A stretch of DNA of 64,000 nt from Pseudidiomarina terrestris (GCF_030466405.1 NZ_JAGGJF010000005.1:156996-220995); one strand, 5' to 3'. Counted from the stretch's first letter, positions 16,714-26,038 are shown. The notes: a model not told the origin generated them from the letters alone. Numbers and translations are program-made.

Positions 16714-17573
16714 AATGTGCCTTTATTGGGCTGGGCGTTATGGGCTACCCCATGGCAGGCCATCTGCAACAAAAAGGGTTTGCTACAACGGTGTACAACC
16801 GCACCAGCGCAAAAGCCAGCAAGTGGGTTGAGGAATTCGGCGGGAAAAGTGCTGATACTCCTCGGGAAGCCGTGCTTGACGCGGATATTGTAATGGTATG
16901 TGTTGGCAATGATGAGGATGTAAGAAGCGTTTTTTACGGTGACCATGGCTTGCTTGCCAGCATTAGTGAAAATACTATCGTCATCGACCATACCACGGCA
17001 TCAGCCGAACTTGCTCAGGAGCTGGCCGATGAAGTTCATCAGCGCGTCGCCTTGTTTCTCGATGCTCCCGTTTCGGGCGGCGAACAGGGCGCAATCAATG
17101 GCGTGCTGACGGCCATGATTGGCGGTGATAAGGAAGCCTTCGATGAGGTTCAGCCGGTGTTGGAGTGTTATTGTAAAACGCGCGAATACATGGGCCCGGC
17201 TGGGCATGGACAGTTGGCCAAGATGGTGAACCAGATCTGTATTGCGGGCGTTGTTCAGGGGCTTGCTGAAGGCCTGCAACTGGCTCGCAAAGTTGGCCTG
17301 GACGCGGATACTTTGATTCGCGCGATCAGTCAGGGAGCGGCAGGTTCATGGCAAATGCAAAACCGTTACAAGACGATGTGGGAAGGCCATTATGAGCATG
17401 GTTTTGCGGTGGACTGGATGCGTAAGGATCTGAAGATTGCGTTACAAGAGGCCGACCGGAACGGTCTGAGCATGCCACTGACAGCATTGGTGGATCAGTT
17501 TTATGCTGAAGTTCAGCAGCTGGGAGGCAGCCGTTGGGATACGTCCAGTTTGTTGGCGCGGCTTGAGAAGTAA
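16710..17573 (+). CDS. Beta-hydroxyacid dehydrogenase (3-hydroxyisobutyrate dehydrogenase family)
   Basis: NAD(P)-dependent dehydrogenase of 287 residues. The Rossmann motif is GLGVMGYPMAGHL (about 7-19), the substrate-binding segment is DAPVSGGEQGA, and the catalytic Lys lies in GQLAKMVNQ (about residue 173). Family members oxidise 3-hydroxyisobutyrate, tartronate semialdehyde or succinate-semialdehyde-type compounds; no mmsA/mmsB-like cluster is adjacent, so the substrate is left open. Translationally coupled to the kinase gene (ATGA) and followed by a terminator. Confidence 0.9.
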   Translation: MKCAFIGLGVMGYPMAGHLQQKGFATTVYNRTSAKASKWVEEFGGKSADTPREAVLDADIVMVCVGNDEDVRSVFYGDHGLLASISENTIVIDHTTASAELAQELADEVHQRVALFLDAPVSGGEQGAINGVLTAMIGGDKEAFDEVQPVLECYCKTREYMGPAGHGQLAKMVNQICIAGVVQGLAEGLQLARKVGLDADTLIRAISQGAAGSWQMQNRYKTMWEGHYEHGFAVDWMRKDLKIALQEADRNGLSMPLTALVDQFYAEVQQLGGSRWDTSSLLARLEK

Positions 17574-17586
17574 GGCGGCCAAGGTA

Positions 17587-17618
17587 ATAAAAAACCCCGC
17601 ATTAGCGGGGTTTTTTTT
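17587..17618. terminator. Bidirectional terminator between the dehydrogenase and DUF1329 genes
   Basis: Stem ACCCCGC / GCGGGGT with a 4-base ATTA loop, six A on the left and eight T on the right. The flanking genes converge on it. Confidence 0.95.
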
Positions 17619-17648
17619 GTGTTTTGCTTAAGGCCTGAACGACAAGGC

Positions 17649-19004
17649 TTAGCGAATACCCATGCGGCGTAGCGCAGAAGTACTGAAGTCACTGCGCTCT
17701 GGCTCAATTTCGAAGTCCATGTAAGAGGACTCTTCATTGGCAAGACCAAGCACGATGTAACGACCAGAGTTCAGGTCATACAGTGCCTCAGCAGCCATCC
17801 ATGGAGTATCGTGGTAGTAGAACTGAGTATTGTAAGCTTCAGCTACACGCCACAGTTCGCCACGGTTGTCGTAATGGTCGATGACGCTGGCTGTCCAGGT
17901 ATCTTCGTCAATGAACATGTGACGGGTCTGGTAAATGTGACGTTCGCCATCTTTCAGAGTCGCTTTCACTTCCCAGACGCGGTGTTTTTCATAGCGCACC
18001 AGATCCTGATCCATATGGCCAGGGTTGATGATGTCATCATAAGATAAGCTGGTGTCCATCAACTTGAAGTTGTTGTACGGGATATACATTTCACGTTTAC
18101 CGACCAGCTCCCAGTTGTACTTGTTCGGTGCACCGTTAAACATGTCCAGGCCGTCTGATGTACGTAGGCCATCAGATGCTGTACCCGGGCCGTCGTAGGC
18201 AACATTAGGTGCGCGACGAACGCGACGTTGACCGGCATTATACAGCCATGCGCGACGACCTTCTTTTACCTGGTTGATGGTTTCATGAACCAACAGGACG
18301 GTACCGGTTTGACGCGCAGGAGCCAGAACTTCCTGCAAAAAATAGAACAGAATGTTGTCATCAGCCGCTTCACGGCCACTTTTCATGTACTCAGGGAAAA
18401 CCAAAGCTTCGCGCAGCAGTACTGGCACGAAATTGCCGTCTTCAAGCACCGGGAACTGGTTCACTAAGCGCTCAACCGCGCCACCGCGATAGCGGGTAAT
18501 GTGGTTCCAGATCACTTCATTACCGTTCGCTGGGATAGGGAACGGGATATGCATTTTAAAGTCTTCCAGACCGTTACCACCGGCAACAAGCTCGGCGTTG
18601 ACCGCGTTCTCTTTAATCACGTCGTACACTTCTTGTGGGTACGCTGCTGATCGGTGAGTCGGGTAGATGTTCATTTTGAAATCAGGATACTTTTTGAACA
18701 TGGCAACCTGACCGGCAGAAAGCATGTCTTTGTGCTCATCCAGATTAGCACTGGTGATGGTGAACAGAATTTCATCATCTGCATAAGGGTCAGCAGGACG
18801 CTCTGGTGTAGCACCGTCAGCGTCTACACTATAGCCGCCAGTCCAGGCAGGTATTGAGCCATCGGCATTACCTGCCATCTCAGCACCTACCGGGGTTAAA
18901 TCATTACCTAAGCGTGCAGCTTGTTCGGGTGGAACTTTCGCCATCACGCTTGCTGAAATCACAGATAGCGCGAAAACCCCAGCCTTCAGCATAATTTTAT
19001 TCAT
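17649..19004 (-). CDS. DUF1329 outer-membrane lipid-transport-like protein
   Basis: Exported protein of 451 residues with a signal peptide cleaved after SASVMA. The mature protein matches DUF1329, with KVPPEQAARLGNDLTPVGAEMAGNADGSIPAWTGG at its start, and is predicted to be beta-rich (LolB-like). DUF1329 proteins usually occur with a DUF1302 protein, a YCF48-type beta-propeller and an MMPL/RND transporter; the last two are divergently encoded next to it, DUF1302 is not in the window. Roles suggested for such sets involve hydrophobic compounds or lipids. A FadR-like site lies in the shared upstream region. Confidence 0.9.
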   Translation of the reverse strand: MNKIMLKAGVFALSVISASVMAKVPPEQAARLGNDLTPVGAEMAGNADGSIPAWTGGYSVDADGATPERPADPYADDEILFTITSANLDEHKDMLSAGQVAMFKKYPDFKMNIYPTHRSAAYPQEVYDVIKENAVNAELVAGGNGLEDFKMHIPFPIPANGNEVIWNHITRYRGGAVERLVNQFPVLEDGNFVPVLLREALVFPEYMKSGREAADDNILFYFLQEVLAPARQTGTVLLVHETINQVKEGRRAWLYNAGQRRVRRAPNVAYDGPGTASDGLRTSDGLDMFNGAPNKYNWELVGKREMYIPYNNFKLMDTSLSYDDIINPGHMDQDLVRYEKHRVWEVKATLKDGERHIYQTRHMFIDEDTWTASVIDHYDNRGELWRVAEAYNTQFYYHDTPWMAAEALYDLNSGRYIVLGLANEESSYMDFEIEPERSDFSTSALRRMGIR

Positions 19005-19049
19005 GATTGAATTTCCTTGTTTGTTCTATGTACTTATACTTTACGTACT

Positions 19050-19064
19050 TTTACTTAAGGTAAA
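19050..19064. repeat. Short inverted repeat upstream of DUF1329
   Basis: TTTAC, five bases, GTAAA: a perfect dyad about 46 bases before the DUF1329 start. It could be an operator, but I cannot name a regulator. Confidence 0.35.
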
Positions 19065-19145
19065 CTTCGAAAGCTATAGTAACAAGAGTCTAAATTAATT
19101 CCCCGGCTGGTACTAGCGTTTGAAAACATCTCACGGTAAGGTAGC

Positions 19146-19162
19146 AGCTGGTTTGACCTGTA
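19146..19162 (+). promoter_or_regulatory. FadR-like operator in the DUF1329 / YCF48-RND divergent region
   Basis: The 17 bases read AGCTGGTTTGACCTGTA. The FadR consensus as I recall it is A-N-CTGGTCNGACNTGTT, and the E. coli fadL site AGCTGGTCCGACCTATA differs at only three positions. The TTGACC inside it can also serve as a -35 box, with TAGCAT 16 bases on (19175-19180) as a weak -10 box for the YCF48-RND genes. FadR bound here could thus block or shape that promoter according to fatty acyl-CoA level. Confidence 0.6.
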
Positions 19163-19250
19163 CGAATTTTTCCATAGCATGTACGGCTTACGAAAAATTT
19201 GCAACAGTAAAGATAACAATTCTAAGACAGATAAAAAGCAAGAGGGTTCC

Positions 19251-20396
19251 ATGATAAGAACTAGGGTCTGTGCAAGCGCAGTGGCTCTGGCGTTTAGTTT
19301 AACTGCTGCAGCGCAAGACGCGCCGGTTGACGACTATGACGTTATCTACGCTCCCGCGATGATTGCTCCAGAAGCGACGTCCGCGGTGTTGACAGAAATT
19401 ACCAGCACGGCAGACCGCCAGGTAGCTGTGGGGGATTATGGTGTTGTTGTGACCCGCGAGCATGGCAGTGAAGCCTGGCAACAAGCTGACGTGCCAACCA
19501 GTGTGTTTCTTACCAGCGTGGATTTTGCCTCAGACTCTCTGGGTTGGGCTGTGGGTCACCATGGCGTAATTTTAAAAACCACCGATGGTGGCCTGTCCTG
19601 GCAGCGCCAGTTAGATGGCTTTCAGTACATTGATCTGCAAGTCGCTTATTACCAGCAGCGTGTCAATGAACTTGAAGAAGAGCTTGCCAATGATGAGCTT
19701 GACGCTGATGCAGCCGCGGAATTGGAATTTTTGCTCGATGAAGCGCTTTTTCGTCTCGATAACGCCACGTTTGCCAAGGAAGAAGGGCCAACTAAACCTT
19801 TTCTGGACGTGCTGGCGTTATCAGCGGATGAGCTGCTCGTCAGTGGCGCTTATGGAGCACTCCTCTACAGTGCAGACGGCGGTGCCAGCTGGCAGATCTT
19901 TGACGAACGCATCGAGAATCCTGATGGCTTCCATTTGAATGCGATGCAACGTTCAGGCGAGACCCTGTTTCTTGCTGGCGAAGCAGGACAACTGTTTCGT
20001 AGCAACGATCGGGGCACCACCTGGGAAACCCTTGACTCACCTTATTACGGCTCGTTCTTTGGTATGTATGTGGATCAACAGGATCGGCTCTGGGTCTACG
20101 GTTTACGCGGTAATATTTTTGTCAGCGAAGACCAGGGCGATTCGTTTACTCAGCTGAAACTGGAAGATCCTGTCAATATTAACGCGGCGGTTAATGCCCC
20201 GGCAAACGGCTTGTATTTTGTCGGTAATGCAGGGGTGGTAGCTTATCTCTCAGAAAGCGGAGAGCTGACCGAGCAGACCCATAAAAGTGGCGCAGCGTTA
20301 ACTGATCTTGTCATTAACGATGACGGTGATTTGACCCTGGTAGGTCAACGTGGCGTTCTGTCAATGCCAAGCTCTGCGCTAACCGAGAAGGAATAA
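19251..20396 (+). CDS. YCF48-type beta-propeller protein, exported
   Basis: Exported protein of 381 residues with a signal peptide ending near TAAAQ. The mature part contains repeated propeller blades seen as GWAVGHHGVILKTTDGGLSWQ, LLYSADGGASWQIF, LFRSNDRGTTWETL and NIFVSEDQGDSFTQL, typical of YCF48/photosystem-assembly-like domains. A charged insert of about 60 residues (YYQQRVNELEEELANDELDAD region) may form a coiled coil between blades. The ATG at 19251 follows AGAGGG; the longer open frame from 19179 lacks a signal peptide start. It lies 7 bases before the RND gene and probably acts as its periplasmic partner. Confidence 0.88.
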   Translation: MIRTRVCASAVALAFSLTAAAQDAPVDDYDVIYAPAMIAPEATSAVLTEITSTADRQVAVGDYGVVVTREHGSEAWQQADVPTSVFLTSVDFASDSLGWAVGHHGVILKTTDGGLSWQRQLDGFQYIDLQVAYYQQRVNELEEELANDELDADAAAELEFLLDEALFRLDNATFAKEEGPTKPFLDVLALSADELLVSGAYGALLYSADGGASWQIFDERIENPDGFHLNAMQRSGETLFLAGEAGQLFRSNDRGTTWETLDSPYYGSFFGMYVDQQDRLWVYGLRGNIFVSEDQGDSFTQLKLEDPVNINAAVNAPANGLYFVGNAGVVAYLSESGELTEQTHKSGAALTDLVINDDGDLTLVGQRGVLSMPSSALTEKE

Positions 20397-20403
20397 GATC
20401 GCA

Positions 20404-22746
20404 ATGTCTGAACAGCAGGTAGCAAAAACAACAGATAAGAGCGTTTTTCTCGAGCGCTTAATTTTCAATTTCCGTCCGCTTTGGGTCGTTCTGTTTGTGC
20501 TCTTGACGGTATTTCTGGGTTGGCATGCCAGTCAGGTACGCCCGGAAGCCAGTTTGACCAAGATGATTCCGACCAATCATCCCTTTATTCAAAATTACTT
20601 TGAGCATAGAGACGACCTGGCCAGTCTGGGCAATGTGGTGCGCATTGCAGTGGAAACCACTGACGACACCATTTTCACCGCAGATTTCCAGAAAACCCTG
20701 CAGGAAATCACCGATGAAGTCTTCTTTATTCCCGGCGTTGATCGCGCCGGGCTAAAGAGTCTATGGACTCCGAACGTGCGCTGGAGCGAAGTGACCGAAG
20801 AGGGTTTCGTCGGCGGACCGGTGATTCCAGACTCCTGGGATGCTTCGCAAGAGTCGCTTGAGCAACTGCGCACCAATGTTTTGCGCTCAGGCGAAGTAGG
20901 GAATCTGGTTGCCAACAATTTTCAATCGGCGCTGATTTATGTGCCGTTGAACGAAATCAATCCAGATACCGGTGAACCTCTGGATTATCAGGCTTTTTCG
21001 GAACGGCTCGAAGAGCAGGTGCGTGATAAATACCAATCTGACGATGTTAAAATTCACATCACCGGCTTTGCCAAAATCATTGGTGACCTGATCGATGGTG
21101 CAATGCAGGTCGGATTGTTCTTTTTGCTGGCGATTATCATTACCCTGGTCATGTTGTTTGCTTACAGCCGTTGCTGGCGCAGTTCCTTCGCGGTTCTGAG
21201 TTGCTCAATTATCGCGGTAGTCTGGCAACTGGGGATCATTAAACTGATCGGCAGCGGCATCAATCCTTATTCCATGCTGGTTCCATTCTTAGTTTTTGCG
21301 ATTGGTGTCAGCCATGGGGTGCAGATCATCAATGCCATGAGCACCAACCGTGTCGAGGGACATGATCGGGTGATGTCTTCGCGACTCGCCTTTCGTGCGC
21401 TTTACATTGCAGGTCTCACTGCGCTGATTTCTGATGCCATTGGTTTTACCACACTGATGGTGATCGATATCGCAGTGATTCAGGAACTCGCCATTGCTGC
21501 CAGTATAGGTGTTGCGGTGGTGGTGCTGACCAATCTGGGTCTGTTGCCGATTCTTATGTCGTATACGGGCATTTCTGAACGCGGACGTAAGTATAGCGAG
21601 CGCGTGCGCGACCAGGACCATCCGGTGTTGACCTTGTTCGAACGCTTCTCAGAGCCTAAGTGGGCCTATAGTGCATTAGTTGTAGCGCTGATTGGCTTGA
21701 CCTGGGGCTTGGTGCAGGGGCAACAGCTGAAAATTGGAGATCTGGATGCCGGTGCACCGGAATTACGGCCGGACAGCCGCTACAATCTCGATAATAAATT
21801 TATCGTGGATAATTACAGTTCCAGCACGGATATTTTCGTGGTGATGGCGGAGACCGAGCCGTCTCAGTGTATCGCTTATGACAATCTTGAAGTCATGGAT
21901 CGCTTCAGCTGGCATATGGAAAATACGCCGGGCGTGCAGGATGTGAAATCTGTTGTGTATGTGGCAAAAATGGGAGCTTTTGGTCTTAACGAGGGCAACC
22001 TGAAGTGGTTTAGTCTGAACCGTAATCAGTATGTTCTGAACGCCAACACCGGGCGTACGCCACCAGGATTAATTAATCCTGACTGCTCGATGGCACCGAT
22101 CATTATTTATCTCAATGATCACAAAGCGGAAACTCTGAAAACCGTTGTTAATGCTGTCGAGACCTTCAACGCGAACTATCAGCAAGAGGGACTGGAACTG
22201 CTGATGGCAGCCGGTAACTCAGGTATTGAGGCTGCCACCAACGCTGTTATTGAAGACGCTCAGTACAAAATGCTGCTTTGGGTTTATGGCGTGGTTATCG
22301 TCCTGGTGTTCATTACCTTCCGTAGTTTCCGTACGGTCGCCTGTATCGTTTTACCATTGGCGTTGACGACGGTGATGAGTCAGGGACTGATGGCAACCTT
22401 AGGGATTGGTGTGAAAGTCGCGACGCTACCTGTCATTGCGCTGGGTGTCGGTATCGGGGTCGACTACGGTATTTACATTTATACCAAGATGAAAGAGGGC
22501 CTCGATCGCGGTATGCACCTCAATGAGTGTTACAAGTATGCGCTGGATAATACCGGTAAGGCGGTTGGATTTACGGGGTTAACCCTGGCCATCGGCGTCG
22601 CCACCTGGATCTTCTCACCGATTAAGTTCCAGGCGGATATGGGCATACTGCTGACCTTCATGTTCATCTGGAACATGCTGGGTGCGCTCATCTTAATTCC
22701 TGCTCTGGCACGCTTGTTTGCGCGCTTTGGCAAAGCGATTCCCTAA
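20404..22746 (+). CDS. MMPL/RND family hydrophobe exporter
   Basis: Inner-membrane transporter of 780 residues. Two halves each have a membrane segment, a large periplasmic domain and a group of five membrane segments: TM1 near residues 25-45, a cluster about 225-385, TM7 near 420-440 and a cluster about 625-775. The sequence is closer to the MMPL branch (as in MmpL, HpnN and patched-type proteins) than to AcrB-type pumps, and it lacks an adjacent membrane-fusion protein. Together with YCF48 and DUF1329 it likely moves lipids or other hydrophobic molecules across the envelope; the cargo is unknown. The FadR-like site upstream hints at fatty-acid-linked cargo. Confidence 0.9.
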   Translation: MSEQQVAKTTDKSVFLERLIFNFRPLWVVLFVLLTVFLGWHASQVRPEASLTKMIPTNHPFIQNYFEHRDDLASLGNVVRIAVETTDDTIFTADFQKTLQEITDEVFFIPGVDRAGLKSLWTPNVRWSEVTEEGFVGGPVIPDSWDASQESLEQLRTNVLRSGEVGNLVANNFQSALIYVPLNEINPDTGEPLDYQAFSERLEEQVRDKYQSDDVKIHITGFAKIIGDLIDGAMQVGLFFLLAIIITLVMLFAYSRCWRSSFAVLSCSIIAVVWQLGIIKLIGSGINPYSMLVPFLVFAIGVSHGVQIINAMSTNRVEGHDRVMSSRLAFRALYIAGLTALISDAIGFTTLMVIDIAVIQELAIAASIGVAVVVLTNLGLLPILMSYTGISERGRKYSERVRDQDHPVLTLFERFSEPKWAYSALVVALIGLTWGLVQGQQLKIGDLDAGAPELRPDSRYNLDNKFIVDNYSSSTDIFVVMAETEPSQCIAYDNLEVMDRFSWHMENTPGVQDVKSVVYVAKMGAFGLNEGNLKWFSLNRNQYVLNANTGRTPPGLINPDCSMAPIIIYLNDHKAETLKTVVNAVETFNANYQQEGLELLMAAGNSGIEAATNAVIEDAQYKMLLWVYGVVIVLVFITFRSFRTVACIVLPLALTTVMSQGLMATLGIGVKVATLPVIALGVGIGVDYGIYIYTKMKEGLDRGMHLNECYKYALDNTGKAVGFTGLTLAIGVATWIFSPIKFQADMGILLTFMFIWNMLGALILIPALARLFARFGKAIP

Positions 22747-22765
22747 ACTTCACTGATGAATCAGG

Positions 22766-22786
22766 TGCCGGCCTTACGTGCCGGCA
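22766..22786. terminator. Hairpin between converging RND and GMC genes
   Basis: Stem TGCCGGC / GCCGGCA with a 7-base loop, its right arm inside the end of the GMC gene. There is no T-run on either side, so termination efficiency is uncertain. Confidence 0.45.
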
Positions 22787-24393
22787 AGGACGAAGTCGGC
22801 ACCTGCATCAGCTATCACCATGGTCGGTGCATTGGTATTGCCACTTATTACCGTTGGCATAATTGACGCGTCAATCACGCGTAATCCTTCCACGCCACGC
22901 ACCCGCAGCTGTTCATCCACCACTGAATCGCCATCTTTACCCATACGACACGTGCTGGTGGGGTGGTAAATCAAACCACAATGTTTTTTGAGTCGGGTCA
23001 GTAGCTCTTCTTCGCTGCGCGTTGAACCGGGCAAAATTTCGCCGCCATTGTGTTCAGCCATGGCCGGCTGCGCCATGATTTCACGGATCTGCTGGATACC
23101 AGCCAGCAGTACCTTGATATCGTCCTGCTGCCGCAGAAAGTCATAAGTAAAGCCCGGCGCTTGACGCACATCATTGCTGTGCAAAAACAGCCGTCCGCGG
23201 GTCTGTGGCCTTAATACGCAGGCGTGACAAGCAAAGCCATGGCCGAAAGCCGTGCGCAGATCATACCCGCTATCATCGAATCGGGTCGGCACCAGGTGCA
23301 GCTGAATGTCCGGAGTGGTCACTGCGCTGGAACTGCGGATAAAGCCACCCACTTCAGCGGGTGGGTGCGCCATAGCACCATCGCGCGTGCGCCAGTAGCG
23401 TAACGCTTGTCCGCCGAGTTTCAACAGACCCTTCGGGCCCAGGCTGATGCCGTCTTTCTGGCGGTTGCGATAATGCACCAGTATATCGGCGTGTTCCTGC
23501 AAATTCGCCCCGACATCACTGCTGTCCACGATGGGGACTATGCCATGGCGATGGAGCTCGTCGGCAGGGCCAATGCCCGACAGCATCAACAGTTGCGGCG
23601 AATGGAAGGCGCCGGCACTGAGGATGACTTCGCGCTTTGCAGCAATAAATTCATGGCTGCTGCGACCGGTACGGATCAGGACTCCCGTTGCACGCTGGCG
23701 GTGGATGACCACGCGCTCGACCTGGGCTCCGGTAACAATAGTCAGGTTGTCGCGCTTCCGAGCGGGTTCAAGGAAGGCGCGGCGGGTACCGAAGCGTTCA
23801 CCTTTGTGCATGGTGAACTGGAAGGCGCCAACGCCATACAGCTCGGCGCCATTAAAGTCGTGATTATGCGGGAGTCCGGCTTGTACGCCGGCCTCGATAA
23901 ATTTTTTGGATACTCTGTAGTAAGGTTCGACATCGCTGACATGCAGTGGCCCCTGATCACCATGGTAGGCGTTGGCACCACGCTGGTTGTTCTCCAGAGC
24001 GCGAAAACGCGGCAGCAACGCGTCCCAATGCCAATCGCTGCTACTGACCTGCGCCCAGCTGTTATAGTCACTGGGAGCGCCACGGGTGTAGATCATCGCA
24101 TTAATGGCACTACTGCCGCCAAGACCTTTGCCACGTGGGGTATAAAGTCCTTTCCCCTCGCGCAAACCGGGATCTTCGCTACGCAACTTCCAGTTGAGGC
24201 CGCTATGATGCAACAGGCCGGCCACGCCGCCAGGCATAGTGGAGAGCAGCGAAGTTCCCGCGCCACCTGCTTCAAGCAGAGCAACCCGGAAGCGACCGCA
24301 ACGGGACAGCTTCTCGGCCAGCACGCAGCCGGCAGAACCGCCGCCGACAATCACATAATCAAAACTCCGCGCGTTTTCAGATGCTTTGGACAT
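22774..24393 (-). CDS. GMC-family FAD oxidoreductase (choline-dehydrogenase-like)
   Basis: Flavoprotein of about 538 residues. The FAD motif VGGGSAGCVLAEKL lies near the N terminus, the GMC signature GKGLGGSSAINAMIYTRG about 55 residues later, and the second signature GAFHSPQLLMLSGIGP near the middle. The active-site His lies in the C-terminal segment IYHPTSTCRMG. It resembles alcohol/choline dehydrogenases, but no bet genes adjoin it, so an alcohol dehydrogenase role on another substrate is equally possible. The ATG at 24393 is preferred, giving a 17-base overlap with the sbcB end; an upstream ATG at 24441 lies deeper inside sbcB. Confidence 0.92.
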   Translation of the reverse strand: MSKASENARSFDYVIVGGGSAGCVLAEKLSRCGRFRVALLEAGGAGTSLLSTMPGGVAGLLHHSGLNWKLRSEDPGLREGKGLYTPRGKGLGGSSAINAMIYTRGAPSDYNSWAQVSSSDWHWDALLPRFRALENNQRGANAYHGDQGPLHVSDVEPYYRVSKKFIEAGVQAGLPHNHDFNGAELYGVGAFQFTMHKGERFGTRRAFLEPARKRDNLTIVTGAQVERVVIHRQRATGVLIRTGRSSHEFIAAKREVILSAGAFHSPQLLMLSGIGPADELHRHGIVPIVDSSDVGANLQEHADILVHYRNRQKDGISLGPKGLLKLGGQALRYWRTRDGAMAHPPAEVGGFIRSSSAVTTPDIQLHLVPTRFDDSGYDLRTAFGHGFACHACVLRPQTRGRLFLHSNDVRQAPGFTYDFLRQQDDIKVLLAGIQQIREIMAQPAMAEHNGGEILPGSTRSEEELLTRLKKHCGLIYHPTSTCRMGKDGDSVVDEQLRVRGVEGLRVIDASIMPTVISGNTNAPTMVIADAGADFVLAGT

Positions 24394-25810
24394 AGTTATA
24401 GAGGTCTTTGAGTAAGCGCTGTTTGCCTGTGTTATCTGCATTTAAACTGGCACTTTGTTCCAGCTCAAGCATAAATTGTTCGGCAGACAGACCTTTGGGC
24501 AGGGGTTCCAGCAGGCGTTGCTGACAGAACTGCCGCCAGCGTTGCAGTTCTGCATCGGAAAGTGTATTTGGAAAATTGCGGGCACGATAGCGAAACAGCA
24601 TTTCGGGTAACCGCGGATCACTGAATTTGACATCTAACGCAGCGAGCTGCTCCGGTTCACTGGCACGAATAATCGCCATTGCGGAACGGTCCTGATCACT
24701 AAAAAACGCTCCGGAATAAAGCTGCGTCTCAGGATCGCCAGGCAGTTCGTCTTTAGCCGTGAAGCCGGTAGAATTGACTAGCCGCTCGCGCAGTTCAGGT
24801 TGCTGTTGCAACCATTCTGCACGGGCTAACATTTCTTCTAAAGGGAACTGCCAGCGCTGCTGGACCTCGGCGGTGATCACGCTACGCGGTGCGAGAAACG
24901 GGCAGCGGTTTAATTGCAGCTGCTGGGCGCCGAACACGCCCCAACCCAATGCCTCGCGCTGGTCGCGCTTGGCGAAGCGGCGCTCCTGCAACTGGTCATC
25001 GCTCAGGTCGGTTAATTCGCGTGGGTCCTCGCGTAAGTTCCAGTACACCAGCGCGTTTGGGTTATCGTCTTTATAGCCAAGTGGCATGATCAACGATAAA
25101 TAACCATTATTAGCGCCATAAAAACCGGCGACATGAGCGAGTGGAGTGAATTTGACCAGATCCACCAGAGGTTTTAGCGTCTGCTTGCGGCGAATTGAGT
25201 AGGCGTATTCAAACAGCTTGGGTTGGCTTTGTTTCAAGAGTTTGGCCATCGCGATGGTGGCGTGAACATCGGCCATAGCATCATGGGCCTGGCCATGCTC
25301 AATACCATTTGCTTTGGTGAGATGCTCCAGTCGCATACTGACTTGTCCGGCTTCATTTTCAGGCCAGACCACGCCCTCTGGTCGCAGCGCGTAACACGCC
25401 CGGACCACATCAATTAAGTCCCAGCGAGAATTATTGTGTTGCCAGGTGTGCGCGTAGGGGTCGATGAAATTGCGGTAGAACAGGTGACGGGTCACCTCGT
25501 CGTCAAAGGAAACTGAGTTATACCCCACGATAGTGGTATTGGGTTGACTCATCTGCTCCAGGATTTTACCAGCGAAGCTGGTTTCGTTCATACCCTGAGC
25601 CAATGCGTGCTGCGGCGTGATTCCGGTAATCAGCACGGCTTCAGGATGGGGTAAAAAATCCGGTGTTGGCTGACTGTAAATGGTCAGCGGACGTTGTACT
25701 GGCTCGAAATCAAGGTTTGTTCGCAGTCCAGCGAATTGCGCAGGGCGGTCAACTTGTGGGTTGGCACCCCAGGTTTCGTAGTCGTGCCAGTAAAAGCTTG
25801 CTTCGCTCAT
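24377..25810 (-). CDS. sbcB: Exodeoxyribonuclease I
   Basis: 3'-to-5' single-strand DNA exonuclease of 477 residues (475 in E. coli). The DEDD nuclease domain begins FYWHDYETWGANP and continues with GYNSVSFDDEVTRH and the HDAMADVHATIAMAK motif. The SH3-like and helical C-terminal extension of ExoI follows (MLFRYRARNFPNTL). The protein takes part in recombination and mismatch repair. The start at 25810 matches the family N terminus; the frame remains open 25 codons upstream but without similarity. Confidence 0.95.
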   Translation of the reverse strand: MSEASFYWHDYETWGANPQVDRPAQFAGLRTNLDFEPVQRPLTIYSQPTPDFLPHPEAVLITGITPQHALAQGMNETSFAGKILEQMSQPNTTIVGYNSVSFDDEVTRHLFYRNFIDPYAHTWQHNNSRWDLIDVVRACYALRPEGVVWPENEAGQVSMRLEHLTKANGIEHGQAHDAMADVHATIAMAKLLKQSQPKLFEYAYSIRRKQTLKPLVDLVKFTPLAHVAGFYGANNGYLSLIMPLGYKDDNPNALVYWNLREDPRELTDLSDDQLQERRFAKRDQREALGWGVFGAQQLQLNRCPFLAPRSVITAEVQQRWQFPLEEMLARAEWLQQQPELRERLVNSTGFTAKDELPGDPETQLYSGAFFSDQDRSAMAIIRASEPEQLAALDVKFSDPRLPEMLFRYRARNFPNTLSDAELQRWRQFCQQRLLEPLPKGLSAEQFMLELEQSASLNADNTGKQRLLKDLYNYVQSI

Positions 25811-25866
25811 CGTGTACTCATGTCTAGGGAAACTGTGGAAAAGAAAACTGAAATTCAGACTACCTG

Positions 25867-25886
25867 ATTGCGGTAGCTGCCGCAAT
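25867..25886. repeat. Inverted repeat upstream of sbcB
   Basis: ATTGCGG, six bases, CCGCAAT: a perfect 7-bp dyad about 57 bases before the sbcB start. It may be an operator or a leader hairpin. No T-run follows. The rest of the region to 26038 holds no gene. Confidence 0.35.
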
Positions 25887-26038
25887 TGCTGCGCTCGAGT
25901 GCATGATTTTAACTAGTAGTTGGCGCGCGCTCATGGCAGGATAATTAACGATGCTTTATTTCCCGAAAAGGTACCTGAAAGGTACGCATGTAACTGAGCA
26001 CGCAGTAGCTTATTAAAATTAAACCAAAAGGTAGCGAT

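Noticed and set aside
19119..19135. Second FadR-like or PsrA-like site next to the FadR-like operator
   Set aside because: The GTTTGAAAAC stretch does not keep the spacing or symmetry of PsrA sites, and GGCTGGTACTAGC matches only half of the FadR consensus.
23407..24411. Long open frame (334 codons) on the plus strand
   Set aside because: It lies wholly antisense to the GMC oxidoreductase gene, has no ribosome site and no recognisable motif. GC-rich third positions of the real gene explain it.
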